DNA of 64,000 nt from Istiophorus platypterus (Eukaryota > Chordata > Actinopteri > Istiophoriformes > Istiophoridae). This document shows positions 39,085 through 52,730 of the stretch, piece by piece; position 1 is the first letter of the stretch, and each line of letters opens with the position of its first letter. The DNA is taken from assembly GCA_016859345.1 (NCBI GenBank), contig CM029126.1:9358527-9422526 (forward strand), written 5' to 3'. The translations under genes were made by a program, and so were the position numbers. The notes beneath the pieces are model-generated. The model was not told the DNA's origin, searched no databases, and saw only the letters and a list, made by a program, of their open reading frames with translations.

Positions 39085-42000
39085 TACAAACCTATCCCTG
39101 ATATTCGTCCTTGACTGACACCCTCGTTGTAGGAGGATGTCTGGTCACTGAGCAGAGCTATCATTATACAAAGTAAGGATTTCTTCACCGAGTGCCCCAG
39201 TCCACACTCTCATCAACAAACAACACACAGCACCTACCACATTGCTTGTTTTCACCCGGCACACCATTAGCAAAACACTGAGTCCCATTATAATACAACA
39301 CAATGCTTAAAACTCCCTGAAGCTAGCTAATCAATAGGCTACAGTGGAGCCCTTGTAAGGCATGTTTAGCACAGTTTAAGCAGAAAGCTGCATACTAAGA
39401 GTCTCTGTTCTTTGGTGCAGAAACGCTGCGGTGCGGCAGAGATAAAACACTTTACAGTGTCCAGAGGCAACTCTGCAGATGTGCAGATACAGCTGTAATG
39501 TGTAATGAGTTTAGGGCATGGGGTTGTGTATGGCATTTGGACATAAATTAGTATTATGCATTGTATATATTTTAATCTATTATATTTAGGATCAGTTTTG
39601 GTGGTCTGAAACATACAACAGCATTTGATAATAAGTAGAATAAGTTTTCTAAATAGCAATATTTATATAAAAGTATCCATCTGTCTATTTGTCTATCTAC
39701 TGTATATCACAGGGTTAAATTTCCTTGCAATCTTTTATTTTACCCGTTTAGATTACTTTACCTCTAGAATTTAAAATATAGCCTGGTGCAAAATGTTCAA
39801 ATGAGAAAGCACACACCAGGATAAAAAATTATGCTAAAGTTGATTTAAAATTTGTAGTGAGCCAGCACAAAAAGTGGAAGTCTTAAAACACCCAGCATTT
39901 TTACTGAGTCTTCTCCAGGGTGTGCTGGGTATATTTTTTACCTATGCGTTCCCATTTTAATATCTGATGTTGCTGCCTGCACCTGAAATCTGTTCATGTT
40001 TTTTTGGGTTTTTTTTGTTTTTTTGCTCACCTTCAAAAACTTAAAACCGGGATTTAAATATTTTAAATAGCTCTTATTTTGACAATTTGAACTTAAGTTC
40101 AATAAATGTTTAGATATCTATGACAAGTATAATAACTCTTTTCTCATTCCAGTCCCCCTAGGAAGTAATCCATCTTCTGTTTTGAAGGATGGGTGATGAT
40201 GATGATGGCCTTGATGGTGATGATAATGCCAGCGATGATGTTTTTTGTTTGTTTGTTTTTAATCTGGAGTGAAGCAGAACACAAACGGTGACTACCATGG
40301 CCACATTTGAGCACTCTCAAGTCTTTCTGTGTGATTACAGTATTGCATCACCATGGTAACCGCCTGGTAGTACGCCTGCCCTTGTAGAGAGGAAGAGCCA
40401 GTCAGGTCAGAGGTCAGTACTTACCCCGCACTTGCTGAGAGCGATGTACCACCATCTCTCCCTCACCGAGCGGAAACTGCGTCCGCCAACGCAGCTCAGA
40501 ACCTCCTCGTTCCCATCTCCTTCCACCTGAGGGAGGAGAAATTCAAAGGCGGCGAAGGGGGGGGGTACACAGATGTTGTTATCCACAAAAAGCAATGCGT
40601 TTTACCTCAGAGAGACCCTGAATTATCAAAATTGAGTGGCAGCCTGATATATCAAGATGTGAACATATTTCACACCCCACTATAGCCTGAAATGTGACAA
40701 CAAGCTCCTCAAACCACCACAACAACAGAGTCACGCTGGCAATCACACTTTCTAATGTGATAAACAAACATGTTGTGTTGCTTACTGAGCAAGGGATAAA
40801 ACGAACCCTTTTTAAAAAAAAGATGTTACAGGAGATAAAGATCTTTTAAAACCTTTCTGGTTGGCTGTTACAAAAACACATTACAGACCATTAGCTCTCC
40901 CTTCCTCTTCGTCTGTATCTCTGTGTGTTTGTTTTCCTCTTCTACATATCTCTGTGCCCTTTTTGCCTTACAAAACAACATGAAGTACGTAAGATAAAAA
41001 AAAAGTTAAAAAGGAATAATGCATTACTCCGGCATATCTCAACAAAGAGAGGTCAGAGGGAGCCTTTTGTTAATAGATAATAAAAAACGCTATACTGGAT
41101 TGTGAGGAACTGTGCATCTCGCTCAGGGAAACATTGGCAGGATGGAGGCTGGCTGACACTAAAGATGCTTCTAAGCTCAGGTATGTATATGTATTTATGC
41201 CGGTGTTTGTGTGTTCTTACCACACAGCCTGACCACGTGTAGCGCGTGGTGAGGTTGATGACCTGGTTGTTCTCGGGCCTCAGCACTGCCTCCTTCTGGT
41301 AGCAGTTCTGACAGGGGCAGACAGAGGAAACTCAAAGTTGGAACACGTGCAGGAGCAAACGCAAGGTGTGTTGAGCCAGAATGTAATTGGGGGATTAAAG
41401 CGGCGTTCGCTCCCCACACATGTGATGTTGTTGCCTCACTTGTGGGAAACCATTTCTCCCCTGTGGTTCTGTCAGTCACCGTCTCCAGGGATACAAAGGT
41501 TAAGGTTTGGATCCCCAGCTGCCCAAGTCCAAATCACCAACAATGTGGTAATTCATGCATGTAGGACCCAAATTCCATTCTGCTGGGAGCCGGATCATAG
41601 ACGCTCGTGGCTATATTTGAAATCACATCTGCATTTCCTTCTGGTCTGTTGAAGCTGCTGGAACCAAAATTGATAGATTGATTTCTGTCTCTTCGGTGAT
41701 GGATTTCTCCCCCTGTGACAGCTGAATATTACTGTAAAATGAGGATTCTAGAGTGAAATGATTCTGGGAATGACACCAGTATCTGTCTAAGAGCGGAGAA
41801 ATAGTGTGCTGTTTGTAGCTGTGCTGGAAATACCTCAAAGTGATATCACACATGTGTGTCAAAAGATGACGGTAAAAAGAACACTAAACCACCTATATGA
41901 CTACATTGACCACGAAATGCAAGGTATTTGGTCAATGTTATTTTTCGTCTTAGACCATGGTAACATGCATCTTCCTACAGAGTACATTAAGTCACAGAAC

Positions 42001-45000
42001 ACCCCACAATCCTAATTTTTCTTAACATTTTTATTCATAAACTTACCTGACTTTAATAACACAAAAAACGTTTACATCAGATGCTGTGTGTTGACAAAAC
42101 AACACTGGGCTGGTTAAACAGAGCTTTAACACCTGTGAGTGGAGGTTATGTCCATCTGTCTAATAAATGGTTGCATTATACGTTATTCATTGGTTGACAA
42201 AGGAATTTAATGTTGATTTTATTGACTGTATCACGTTATATCTCATAATACCAGCTGACTGTGGCATATACACTCACCGAGCGTTTTATTAGGAGCCTCA
42301 TACTAATACTGGGTATGGCCTCCACTTGCCTCAGTTCTTTTTGGCATAGATTCCCCGACATGTTGGAAATATCTATTTGATATTCTGATCCGTGTTGACA
42401 TTATTAAATCACATAATATCTGCACAATAATCAGCTGCTGAAGTACATCGAACTCATCGACATGTACATGAAACTAGTTCGAGATGACTTTTGTTTGTGA
42501 GACATGGTGCATGATGCTTTGAGTCGCCATTAAGAGATGGTGAATTGGGGCTATAAGGGAATGCATATGGTCAGTAACCCTATAAAACCGAGGCACTGAC
42601 ATGATTGATTGGTATTAAAAGGGAAGAAAAGTGTGCCAGAAAACATTCCCGACATCATTACGCCTCCACCTCTAGCCTGGATGTTGTCACAAGGCAGGTT
42701 GGGTCCATGGATTCATGCTGTTGATGCCAAATTCTGACCCAACCATATGCGAGCCTCAGCAGAAATCCAGATTCATTAGACCAGGCTAAGTTTTTCCGGT
42801 CATCAGTTGTACAGTTTTGCTGAGACCGTGCCCACTGCAGCCCCCAGATTTCTGTTATGGCTGACAGGAGTGGGACCTGATGTGGTCTTCTGCTGTTGAA
42901 GCCCATCTGCCTCAAGGCTATGAATTGTGCATGTTAAGATGCTTTTCTGTTAACAACAGTTGTAAGGAACGGTTATCTGATTTACCGTAGCATTTCTGTC
43001 AGCTCCAACCAGTCTGGCCATTCTCTTTTGTCCTCTCTCATCAACACGGAGTTTGCGCCAGCAGAACTGTTGCTCCTTGGATTTTTTTCTGCTTTTTCTC
43101 ACTGTTCTGAGTAAACTCTGGAGACTGTTGTATGAAATAATCTCAGAGGGTCAAAAATTTCAGAAATATTCAAACCAGCCCATCTGGCAACAATGATCAT
43201 GCCCCACTCAAAGTCACTGAGATCACATTATTTTTCCCGCATTCTGAGGTTTGATGTGAACATTACTTGATATCCGCATGATATTATGCATCGGACTGCT
43301 GCCACGTAATTGGCCAATAGGATAACTGCAATATGTGGCAGTTGCACGTGTTCCCAAAAGAAAAAGCTTGGTGAGGGTACATGCAAATAAAACATGTATT
43401 ACGAATTCATGCTAAGGGATAGGCCAACATTACGTGAATCCATTCTCTCTAAAATCCAAAGATTCTAGACCCAGTAATTATAATTATCGACTCATCTATA
43501 TGTTATATGTACACTGCGTAGAATTGGGTGGAAGAATGAGCCTGTGAACCAATCAATGTAGGGATTATTCTAAATGCATACAATGCAGTCAGTTAAATAC
43601 AGTATGTGAATTAAGCTGTATTTTCTATTGTTTTGGCGTCGTAGTCCAGCAGATTGGACATGAGCTTTAAGGGTATTTGAGGATGTTCATAATCATATTG
43701 GGCAGCACAGGAAACAGCACGGGAATCGTAGCCTTTTTAAAATATCAACTGTCCTAATTTTAAACAGTGCAGGACTAAAACAGGGTTTTCATTCCTCAGA
43801 TCTTCACCCAATATGATTGAAAATATCCTCAAATCAAGGTCGACACTAAGCACTTCATACTTTTAATCGCAGTTTTATTTAAGATCTATGTGCTTGAGAG
43901 CTGGGCCAAAATGACAAAAATGTATCTAAATACTTATGTATTATAAATGGTAGAAGTACTGGTTTCAGAGCCAGAAAAATCAACATTTATCTGCAAAAAA
44001 ATCTTCCGCTCTACCACTTTATGTTGTGCAGCTTTGGTCCAGGCAGAACTCTCTAGTGTCTCACTTTGTGCTCACAAATATGGACTGTACCATCCTTGAT
44101 CACTGCATGTATCATCAATAATACATCATTCTTCTGAGCGAAAAGCCTCTATTTCCAAAATGTCAACTTCTCAGGAACTGAGACAGACAGTTTGTTTTAC
44201 TCTGAGCAGCATGAGCCATGAGTGAATCCTTTAGTTCATGTTAACATGTGAAAATTAACTAACTTGGAGTCGCAGGGCATATTCATTACCATGGTGACAT
44301 GCAAATTAGTAAATGGAGCCCTATGTCTATTTAATGAGGGCTTGTCAAAAGACATGAAGAAAAGGGTGTCAGTCTCTCACCTTTTCAGGCCTCTTGTACA
44401 CAGCCGGCCACTGAGAACTGTCATCAAAGTAGAGCAATATGTTCTGACAGCAGCGAGACTGCATAGAGGAGAGACAGGGAGCGAAAGAGGAAGAAAAAGA
44501 TTAGAAAAAAGGCTGGCACTGGGATCATCAGGGAGGAGGCATTGAGATGATTTGAGATTTAAATGACAAACTGTTTCCAAAGTCTGCAGGCTAAAACCGT
44601 AAAGCAAGGAATTGGTATAACACCAAAACAGACTTTTAGAAAGGCAGAGCACAGAAGAGCAAAAGGCGACGAAGGGGATAGAAAAAGAGGAGGAGTTGGG
44701 TACGGCAGCAACACCCAGAGGAGGACAAAGAGAGAGAAAGAGCAAAGGTATTGGTTTAGATGAGGCAAGAGGAAGGAAAAAAGAGAGAGACAATTAGCTG
44801 AGAGGAAGGCAGTCAGATAAAAAAAGAAGTGATAATGAAAAAAGAAATGTAAAACACTTGTGTTGTCAGTGAAGAAAGGGTGGACAAGCTGCACCAAATT
44901 GGAAAAAACACTATGGAAATAATAAGTGGATTATACAGACTCACAAAAACACATAATGTCGTAATCCCACCTTTGGATAGCGGAACCGGAAATCCAGCCG

Positions 45001-47239
45001 TCCAAAGTCGGTGAGAAAGCAGAATCGAGTGAGGAAAACCCAGTCCTGTAGGCGAGAAATAGAACAGAATGGGGAAAAAGTCAAACAATTAAACAATTAG
45101 TAACGTAGACCAAGGTTAGGAGTCTACAGCTATGTGACTGTAAAGGCTCCACAGGGCCGCACTTGGGTACAGTGGTATATGCTCATGTCAGCAAGCTACC
45201 GTGGTCACGACAATTTTTTGCCATTCTAACCATCTAAGTTTAGCATGAGATGAGAGAGCATGAGAAGTTATAAGAATACAAACTGGGGCGGTTTCACAAA
45301 GATATTTTACACTGGTCTGGGATGTTAGGTCAGAATTAATTTTGATCTTAGATTAGTCTAATCCAAGTTAGACAGTTTCATAAAAGAAAAGTTAGCATCC
45401 CTACCCCAGACTAACTCTTAAATATGAGCCATTTTCCAAGGAAACAGTCAGTGACACCTGCTGAACATTGGCACCAAATGACAAAAAAGGAGCAGCACAT
45501 GGCTCATAATTTGGAGTTGTTTGAGGACTATAGTAATCCACTGGAAAAATCCAGCTGTGAGGACAGTGACAGTTGATTTTTTCTTCATCCAAGAAAGATA
45601 TCCTAACTGGCTAAGGAATTAGCAGAAGACCTGAGCAGAAGCACTGAGCCCTAAAAAAATTAAGTCTGGTTACATTAGAATTTTAATGTACCCAGATTTA
45701 TAGCAAATTAGTCCTACCCCAGGTAGTCAAGAACCAAGCAGCTTTGTGCAACAGATTAATTTAGATATCTGAAGTCTGACTATTAGTTAGATCAAAGCTG
45801 TTGTCAAAGTCTATCTTTGTGAAACCAGCTCCTGATGAATAGGGATGACTCAAGTTTCATCCTGAGAGAAATATATCTGTACCATATTAGTCCAGTAACT
45901 GATGAGACATTTCACTCATAACCCCAAATGTCAGCCTCATGGTGGCGCTGCAGGAAAACACTTCGGGTATCACCAAAGTCACTAGTATTTATTATGTAAA
46001 AACCATGAATGTGCAAACTTTTGTGCCAATCTGTCTGTTAGATGTTGAGATATCACACAGCATAAGTGAAAACATATCAGTTTATATTGGGATTAATTCT
46101 CTTGGGACTGTGGATGACTGGCTACCAAAATTTAAATAGCAATCCATCCAATAGATATTGAGATATTTGATCGGGACCAAAGCAGTGAAACGACTGACCA
46201 ACAGGCAACAGACCAACAGATCAACAGACCAAAAGACAGACACTGACACCTCGAGAGTAAGGACCCTAGCATAGCTAAAAAAAAGGGGAGGTTGTGGGGA
46301 CGCATATGGAAGTAAAAGATGCATACGAGGGAAAGGGAGCCTAGGGGAAGAGAAGAAAGATGATACGAGTTACAGAGGAAATAAATGGGGAAATAAATAG
46401 GAGAAACAGAGGAGATGGGGAAGAAGAAATGAAAAAGACAGGAGTTAGTTTCAGAAAAGTTGAAGAGGAGTTAGAGACAGTAAAAATAATAATAAGTAAG
46501 CGAGGTGGAGAAGAAGGGAAAAAAACAAAAACTAATGCATTTTTACTTAATATTATTCAGCCATAAGCTTGGCAGCATGAGACCCAATAATAGTGCTGAT
46601 GGCGTGCTTCACTAGGCTTACATAAGGCACTGCAGCAGCGTCGGCACGGCGGATCAGTCAGTGGTGGTCGAACATTTTTTTTATCATTTTTAAATGATAT
46701 CCCATCCTCTTAGTGAGCCAAAAGTGTTTGAGTTTTGACTTTCCAGATCTAACCTTGAGATACTAATTCATTCATGGTGGAAAAAAGCCAGGCTTGCAGT
46801 TGTCATCTAGCTAACTAAGCACTATGTTAGTGACAGACTATAGGTTAACTGTAGGTTACGAGCTGTTAAACTAGTGTCTATAGTACCTTATAAATAATAT
46901 ATGTATATTACGTTAATATAATACTTTTGAAATGAATTTAGCCTTGATCTTTCTGTACCGTCGTCCGTCAGATTAAAACTGTTTACTTCTGTCATTTGTA
47001 TTACTAATTTAGCATGATTAGCTGCTACTACTTAACGCTTTGATTTCTCAATTTGGTTTCTGAAACTACTTATTTACTCTGGCTGCTTCACTGGGCAGTT
47101 CTCCAGATAATGAAAAGAGTGTGCAAAGAGCATAAAAGTGATGTGGTGTAAGTGAGTGCTGTTAATTTGTCTGCCAAAGCTTTTTTTTATTTATTTATAT
47201 TTATAACATATATTATGTATTATAAATAATGTAATCTTC

Positions 47240-47273
<34 letters not shown>

Positions 47274-47279
47274 GTATAC

Positions 47280-47348
<69 letters not shown>

Positions 47349-48782
47349 AATATATATATATATATATAAATATATTACAATTAATCAAGACCATGAATCT
47401 GTTTAAGCAATCAATCCAAACTTCTAATACTTTTAAGGGGGATATTTTTCATTTCAGGTTCCAGCATAATGCCTTTGATACAGACACTTTTTTTCCCCCC
47501 AGGAAGTTAGTTTTAAGACTAAGCATGGATTTGTACAAAATCCTTCATTTGAAAACATATGCTAAACTTGTCAGTGCATCAGTGTTTAATAATTTACAAA
47601 CACAACAGCAGCCAAATAAAAACTTTGCCTAAAAATAATCTAATTTTTGTTTAGATATCCTGATGAATTTATTAATTAATACTTTTATACAAGTGTCATA
47701 GAGACAAATATGCCCAGTTTGCATTTATTAGAAAATAATACATCTAATTAAAGTAAATAAACTAGGAATCTCACTAAATATTCATTGCCAACTTTTAACA
47801 CTTGACACTGTAGCTGAAATGGCTATTTTGATAACGGATTAATCCTTTCAACCCTACTCGCAATGGTGATAATGACTTGGTGTATTACCACAATAAACTA
47901 ATCCTAACTGGATATGCTGACACACAACAGGTTTTCATTTATCATTTCCCACAGCTTTCAGTTGAAAAGATGAATTACTCTATTGTAATGAAGCTCTAAA
48001 GACCAGGAAAACATAATCACATATTATACAAAAAACAATATCCCCGATGATGTCATCTCTCATGTCTGGATTGATGTATTTTCCAAATTCTAGCTCAGGA
48101 AATATTTATTTTACCTAAAATCAATTGTATCCTTCCGGCAGATCCAAGATCTGCAACTGTGTGTGACTGTGTCATGACTACAACTGCGTTTACTGTGTTT
48201 CGACTTGTCCAACCACACACAAAAGTCTGTTGCACATTTCAGCCACTTCAAGGTCTGGAGCTGGACTTCTCCTCTTCACTTATTAAAACTGGCCTTAAGG
48301 TTGGTTGTTATGAACTCTTGATCTCCAACCACCCAACGAAGCTCCCCATGCACCATTATACTGTAATTACCTTTGCCCTGTGTTCTCTCTACATAAACAA
48401 GCACACTAATTTCTGTGCTGAGAAATAAAGTGCAACCGGAGCAGCGTAGCGTGGCCGGCGCTGCTGTCTCCATATATCAAGGCAAAACAAAACTGCAGCC
48501 ATATTTCAGGCGCTGCCAGCAGGCTTCGGCCCCTGGAGCCTCTGGGTTGTAATTCACGACAAACTCCAAAAGTCACCGAAGCCCGAGACCCACTCCCACG
48601 TCTGTTGCGTCGTCCTGGGTGACGCTTGAGGCTTTAACCATGACAACCAGGTCAGCAGAGGGGAGCACTGACCCAGAGCTGAAACCCTGGAGGAGCGAGG
48701 GGTGGTCTGGTTACCTCAACACAGCCTAGGACTCTGAAAGACCCCCTTGTTGAAAGGACAACACACACACACACTCACACAA

Positions 48783-48824
<42 letters not shown>

Positions 48825-50909
48825 CTGGCCAAAAGCATATGTCACACAGTTTTACAGCATGCCATTGGCTGCTCTGAAACACACATGCGTGCCCAACCCC
48901 CCCACCCCCCACACACACACACACACACCCCACCCACGCACCAAAACACCCTCCCACCCTCTCCAATATTGTCATAGCAACCATGTCATGCCTTAGATTG
49001 CAACTGCTAACAGACATAAAGACACACACACATTTTTATTTAGTGCCTTTCATCACTTTTGTCTCTTGTACACTTGTCCTTCAAATCATCTGCTCAGTAA
49101 TCCGGCAGTAGTGCTCAGTTCTGACTGTACTTGAGCCAGCACAAGAAAGGAAATACACTGCAAGGCCAAAAGTCAATGCGGACAACAAAGACTGTGTGCA
49201 CGCAAACATTAAACCTAAGTGATTGTGGAAATTGTCATTCCGAGGCCACAGGCGACAGCCTCTGCTTTTCGCTTTCCACACGATTTTAGAAGCTGGTTGC
49301 AGGGATTTTCTCCCAGTCAGCGACAGGAGCATTAGTGGGATCAGGCACTGATGTTGGGCGATAAGACTTAGTTCACAGTTGGTGGTTCAGTGGTTCAACT
49401 CTTTTATCATGGTGTTCGGGTCAAGTTGCTCCTCTAAAAGAACGAAAAAAAAAAAATTCCAGAAAACTTTTTTTTTTTTTTTTTTTTAATGGGCCTCTCT
49501 TTGCATAGTGGTCATTGTTATGTTGAAATATTAGTGTAAATATATTTGCTACATATGTTTGGTCATATATTGTAATGATGTACAGTATAAAACATTATTT
49601 TTCCATTTCTCCTTGTCATTTTAAATTTGATCATTTATCTTGATTAAGATTTTCATATTGCCCAGCCCTCTTAAATAAGAACAAGTAATCAATTAAGTCC
49701 TTTATCAAGCAAAAATGGAAAATAGTTTTCTGGTTTTACGATAATAATCTAAAGATTTGGGCTCTTAGTCAGACAAAACAAGCTATTTTAACTATTTTCC
49801 AACAGAAGGAAAAAAAATAATTCCAGCCTCTGCATAAATTTTCTAATGTGATAGTAAATTGGTTTCTGTTGTTGGTCGGACAAAACAAGAACCACCTTGG
49901 TCTTAGGAAGTATGATTGTCATCTTCACAATTTTCTGGCATTATAAAGACCAAGCTAAGACGCGATCAAAAGAACTGGCAGATTACTTGCCGCCCCACAG
50001 AGTTAAACCCAACTTTCTGTACAATGGACACTTGAAGTCAGTAGTATATTTAGCTTAAAAGGCAGAAGGCCAAAACAAACAAGGCCATTACAGTACCAAA
50101 CCAGCCTGCATGGAGTTTAATAGCTGTTAGCACAATCCACCGATGGGGTCAAGCTGTTCCACCAACCACAACTACCAAACCACGCAGCCTCTCGTTAGGC
50201 CAATGCAGCTCACTGTGTGTGTGAGTGTGAGTGTGTGAGTGTGTGTGTGTGTGTGTGTCAGTGGAGAGCGGAAAAGAAACCGAGCCCTAGAGAACAGCAA
50301 CAGTGGATGAGGTGTCTACCTTAATCCCCTTTTAGTCTTCTCATTTCCCCATGGCCACTGCATTGTGATGCAGAATCACTCAGCCACCTCCCAAAGTGTG
50401 TGCGCATTCTTGTACATGTGCATGTGTGTGTGTGCGTATACACCCCATTTATCAAGTGCTATGCCTTGATGCAGTATCCGGTCAATTTAGCATCTCATAG
50501 TCTCATTCTCTCTGTCTCTCGTTCTCTTTCTTTCTCTCGGTCTCTCTCTCCTTCCCTCCTTCACAGTTTCTTTCCTTTCTTCTCCAAAGCTTTCTGTCTT
50601 TTTCTCTAGATCCCTGTTTGCTTGCTAAGCCTCATTAACAATTAATTACCAATCAGCTAGTCAAGTCACCCCTGGACTGCTGGGGTTCTCAATGATTCAT
50701 TAGTCAGTGTTACACAATGCTGGAACGCATAAACAAACTCACGCACTGACACACACACAAACACACTCAAGCTCTGTCCCTCTCTGTCTCTCTGGGAGAT
50801 TCACATGAGTACACAAAGACTTTGTAGACACACAGACACACATATACGCACACATAGACATTAAGGCGAGCATATGGACACTTGTATACACTCCCTCTCA
50901 TGTACACAC

Positions 50910-50973
<64 letters not shown>

Positions 50974-52681
50974 ACGGTGCCACAAAGTGTTCATTAACAA
51001 GAGACAAAGGAAAAAACTGATTGAGTTGGAAATTTCAAAACATACTGGGATCTGAAAAACTACTGCAATGTCAACTTGAAGGATTTTTCAGCGACAGTCG
51101 AAGTGTTTTTCGGTGAAATTCAGGAATTCAGAAGTTGTATATTTTCATGACATTCATTAAAATAACCCATAGCATACCAGGCATCTCTACTACATGATCC
51201 TATTAAGTCCAGAAACGCTGGTGAAAGCCTTCATTTCAAAACCTCTATTACATCAACCCCAACATTCATCAGTTTTTCCTTAGGATGTGAGGTGCTGATA
51301 TTAGAATTGAGAAAGGCCCAGCGAGCTCAAGCATCTTAATGAATATGGATGCTAGATTTTTAAATTAGGAAAAAAAAAAAAAAAAAAAGAACTTTCAAGG
51401 GCACCTGTTCACTTTCATTCATTTTCAAAAGACAAAAGTTTAAAGACCTTTCAGTTTTAATCCACAAGTTTTCATTAACCGAAGAAATCAGAGACCAAAG
51501 ACATTTAACCTGTCTACGTTCCAATCTTTTTTTTTTTAAGAGAATGCAGAAAGCTAGGGCTTAATGATTCAAACTTTTTCCACATCAAAATCCTGATGAA
51601 AGTGTGCAATTTTTGAACCGCAAGAGCCGCAATTTTGACTTTAAATTATATACTAGAAAAGTTCCCTAACAGGCTGTAGCAAATAAATATAAGCTGGCAA
51701 CTGCTGATTTCAGTAGCTATAATGACAACTGCCAATTCTATCAGTTGGCCAAATATCACAAAGAAAACTCTTGGCTGTTGCCTAGCAAACAAATTCTGCA
51801 TGCTGGTGTCACTTATGTTTGTGCTAAACGTGACCTCTAGAAGACCAGAGTCAAGCTTACTTAGAGGTTGACTTTTCTTTGACTGACTGATTTGAAAAAA
51901 TTCTCTTGGACGACAACGATATTCTCCTCAACGACAAGCAACAACATTAATTATTACTTTTATATAATTCTAATTATGTTAAAACAAGATAAATTTGGAA
52001 CTGTTTTTGTACCAAATCTATTTCAACTAATACTTTATAGACCAAAAATACTACAGACCTGTAGTTTAATGTATAGAAATTGATCGCAAGTTAAATTGCA
52101 ATCACAAGATTAGTCCAAAACAAAAGAAAAAAAAAAAAGGCAAACTTCCAAAATCCTTCGGCCGTATTGGAAACTGATGTTTGACACCTCTACCAGCTAG
52201 TCTGTGCATGTGAAAATGTAACTAAGCAACACAGTCCCTCTAAGGTCAGACGAGGACTTTGCTGTTGTAAATGTTCAACATCGGTCTGCTACAAACTCAT
52301 TGACACAGGAGACACAGAGTGTGGATTTATTACCATGCTCAGGGATCCTGTGCTGCTGGCTGTTAAATGAGGGAACAGTTTGGTTTTTGTTTTTTTTTTT
52401 TTTCTTTCCCTGTTCACATTTTCCCAGCTGGATCCAGCCCAAATAAAGCAGTTGAACAGTCGGCCGCATCGTTGCCTTTGGATAACTTGGCTTTTGTCTA
52501 TGTTTCTTCAACAACTCAACAGGTTTTTTTTTGTTGTTGTTGTTTTTTTTTTTAACATTTCACCTCTCTAAGTGTGATAAAGTGTGATAAATTCCATTTG
52601 TAATTTTACTGCTCTGCCCAAACTCTGCCTTCACCTCTGCAGACCTTGAAACAGCTGCAGCATCACGGGACAGAGGCGGTG

Positions 52682-52730
<49 letters not shown>

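Larger units (their letters stand above)
33736..40424. other. tmem145 intron 5
   Basis: A 6.8-kb intron (33615-40424). It contains purine-rich stretches, a Tc1-like fragment at 36480-36730, a MITE-like remnant at 36770-37024 and a CA repeat at 39053. No nested gene or small RNA was recognised. Confidence 0.5.
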
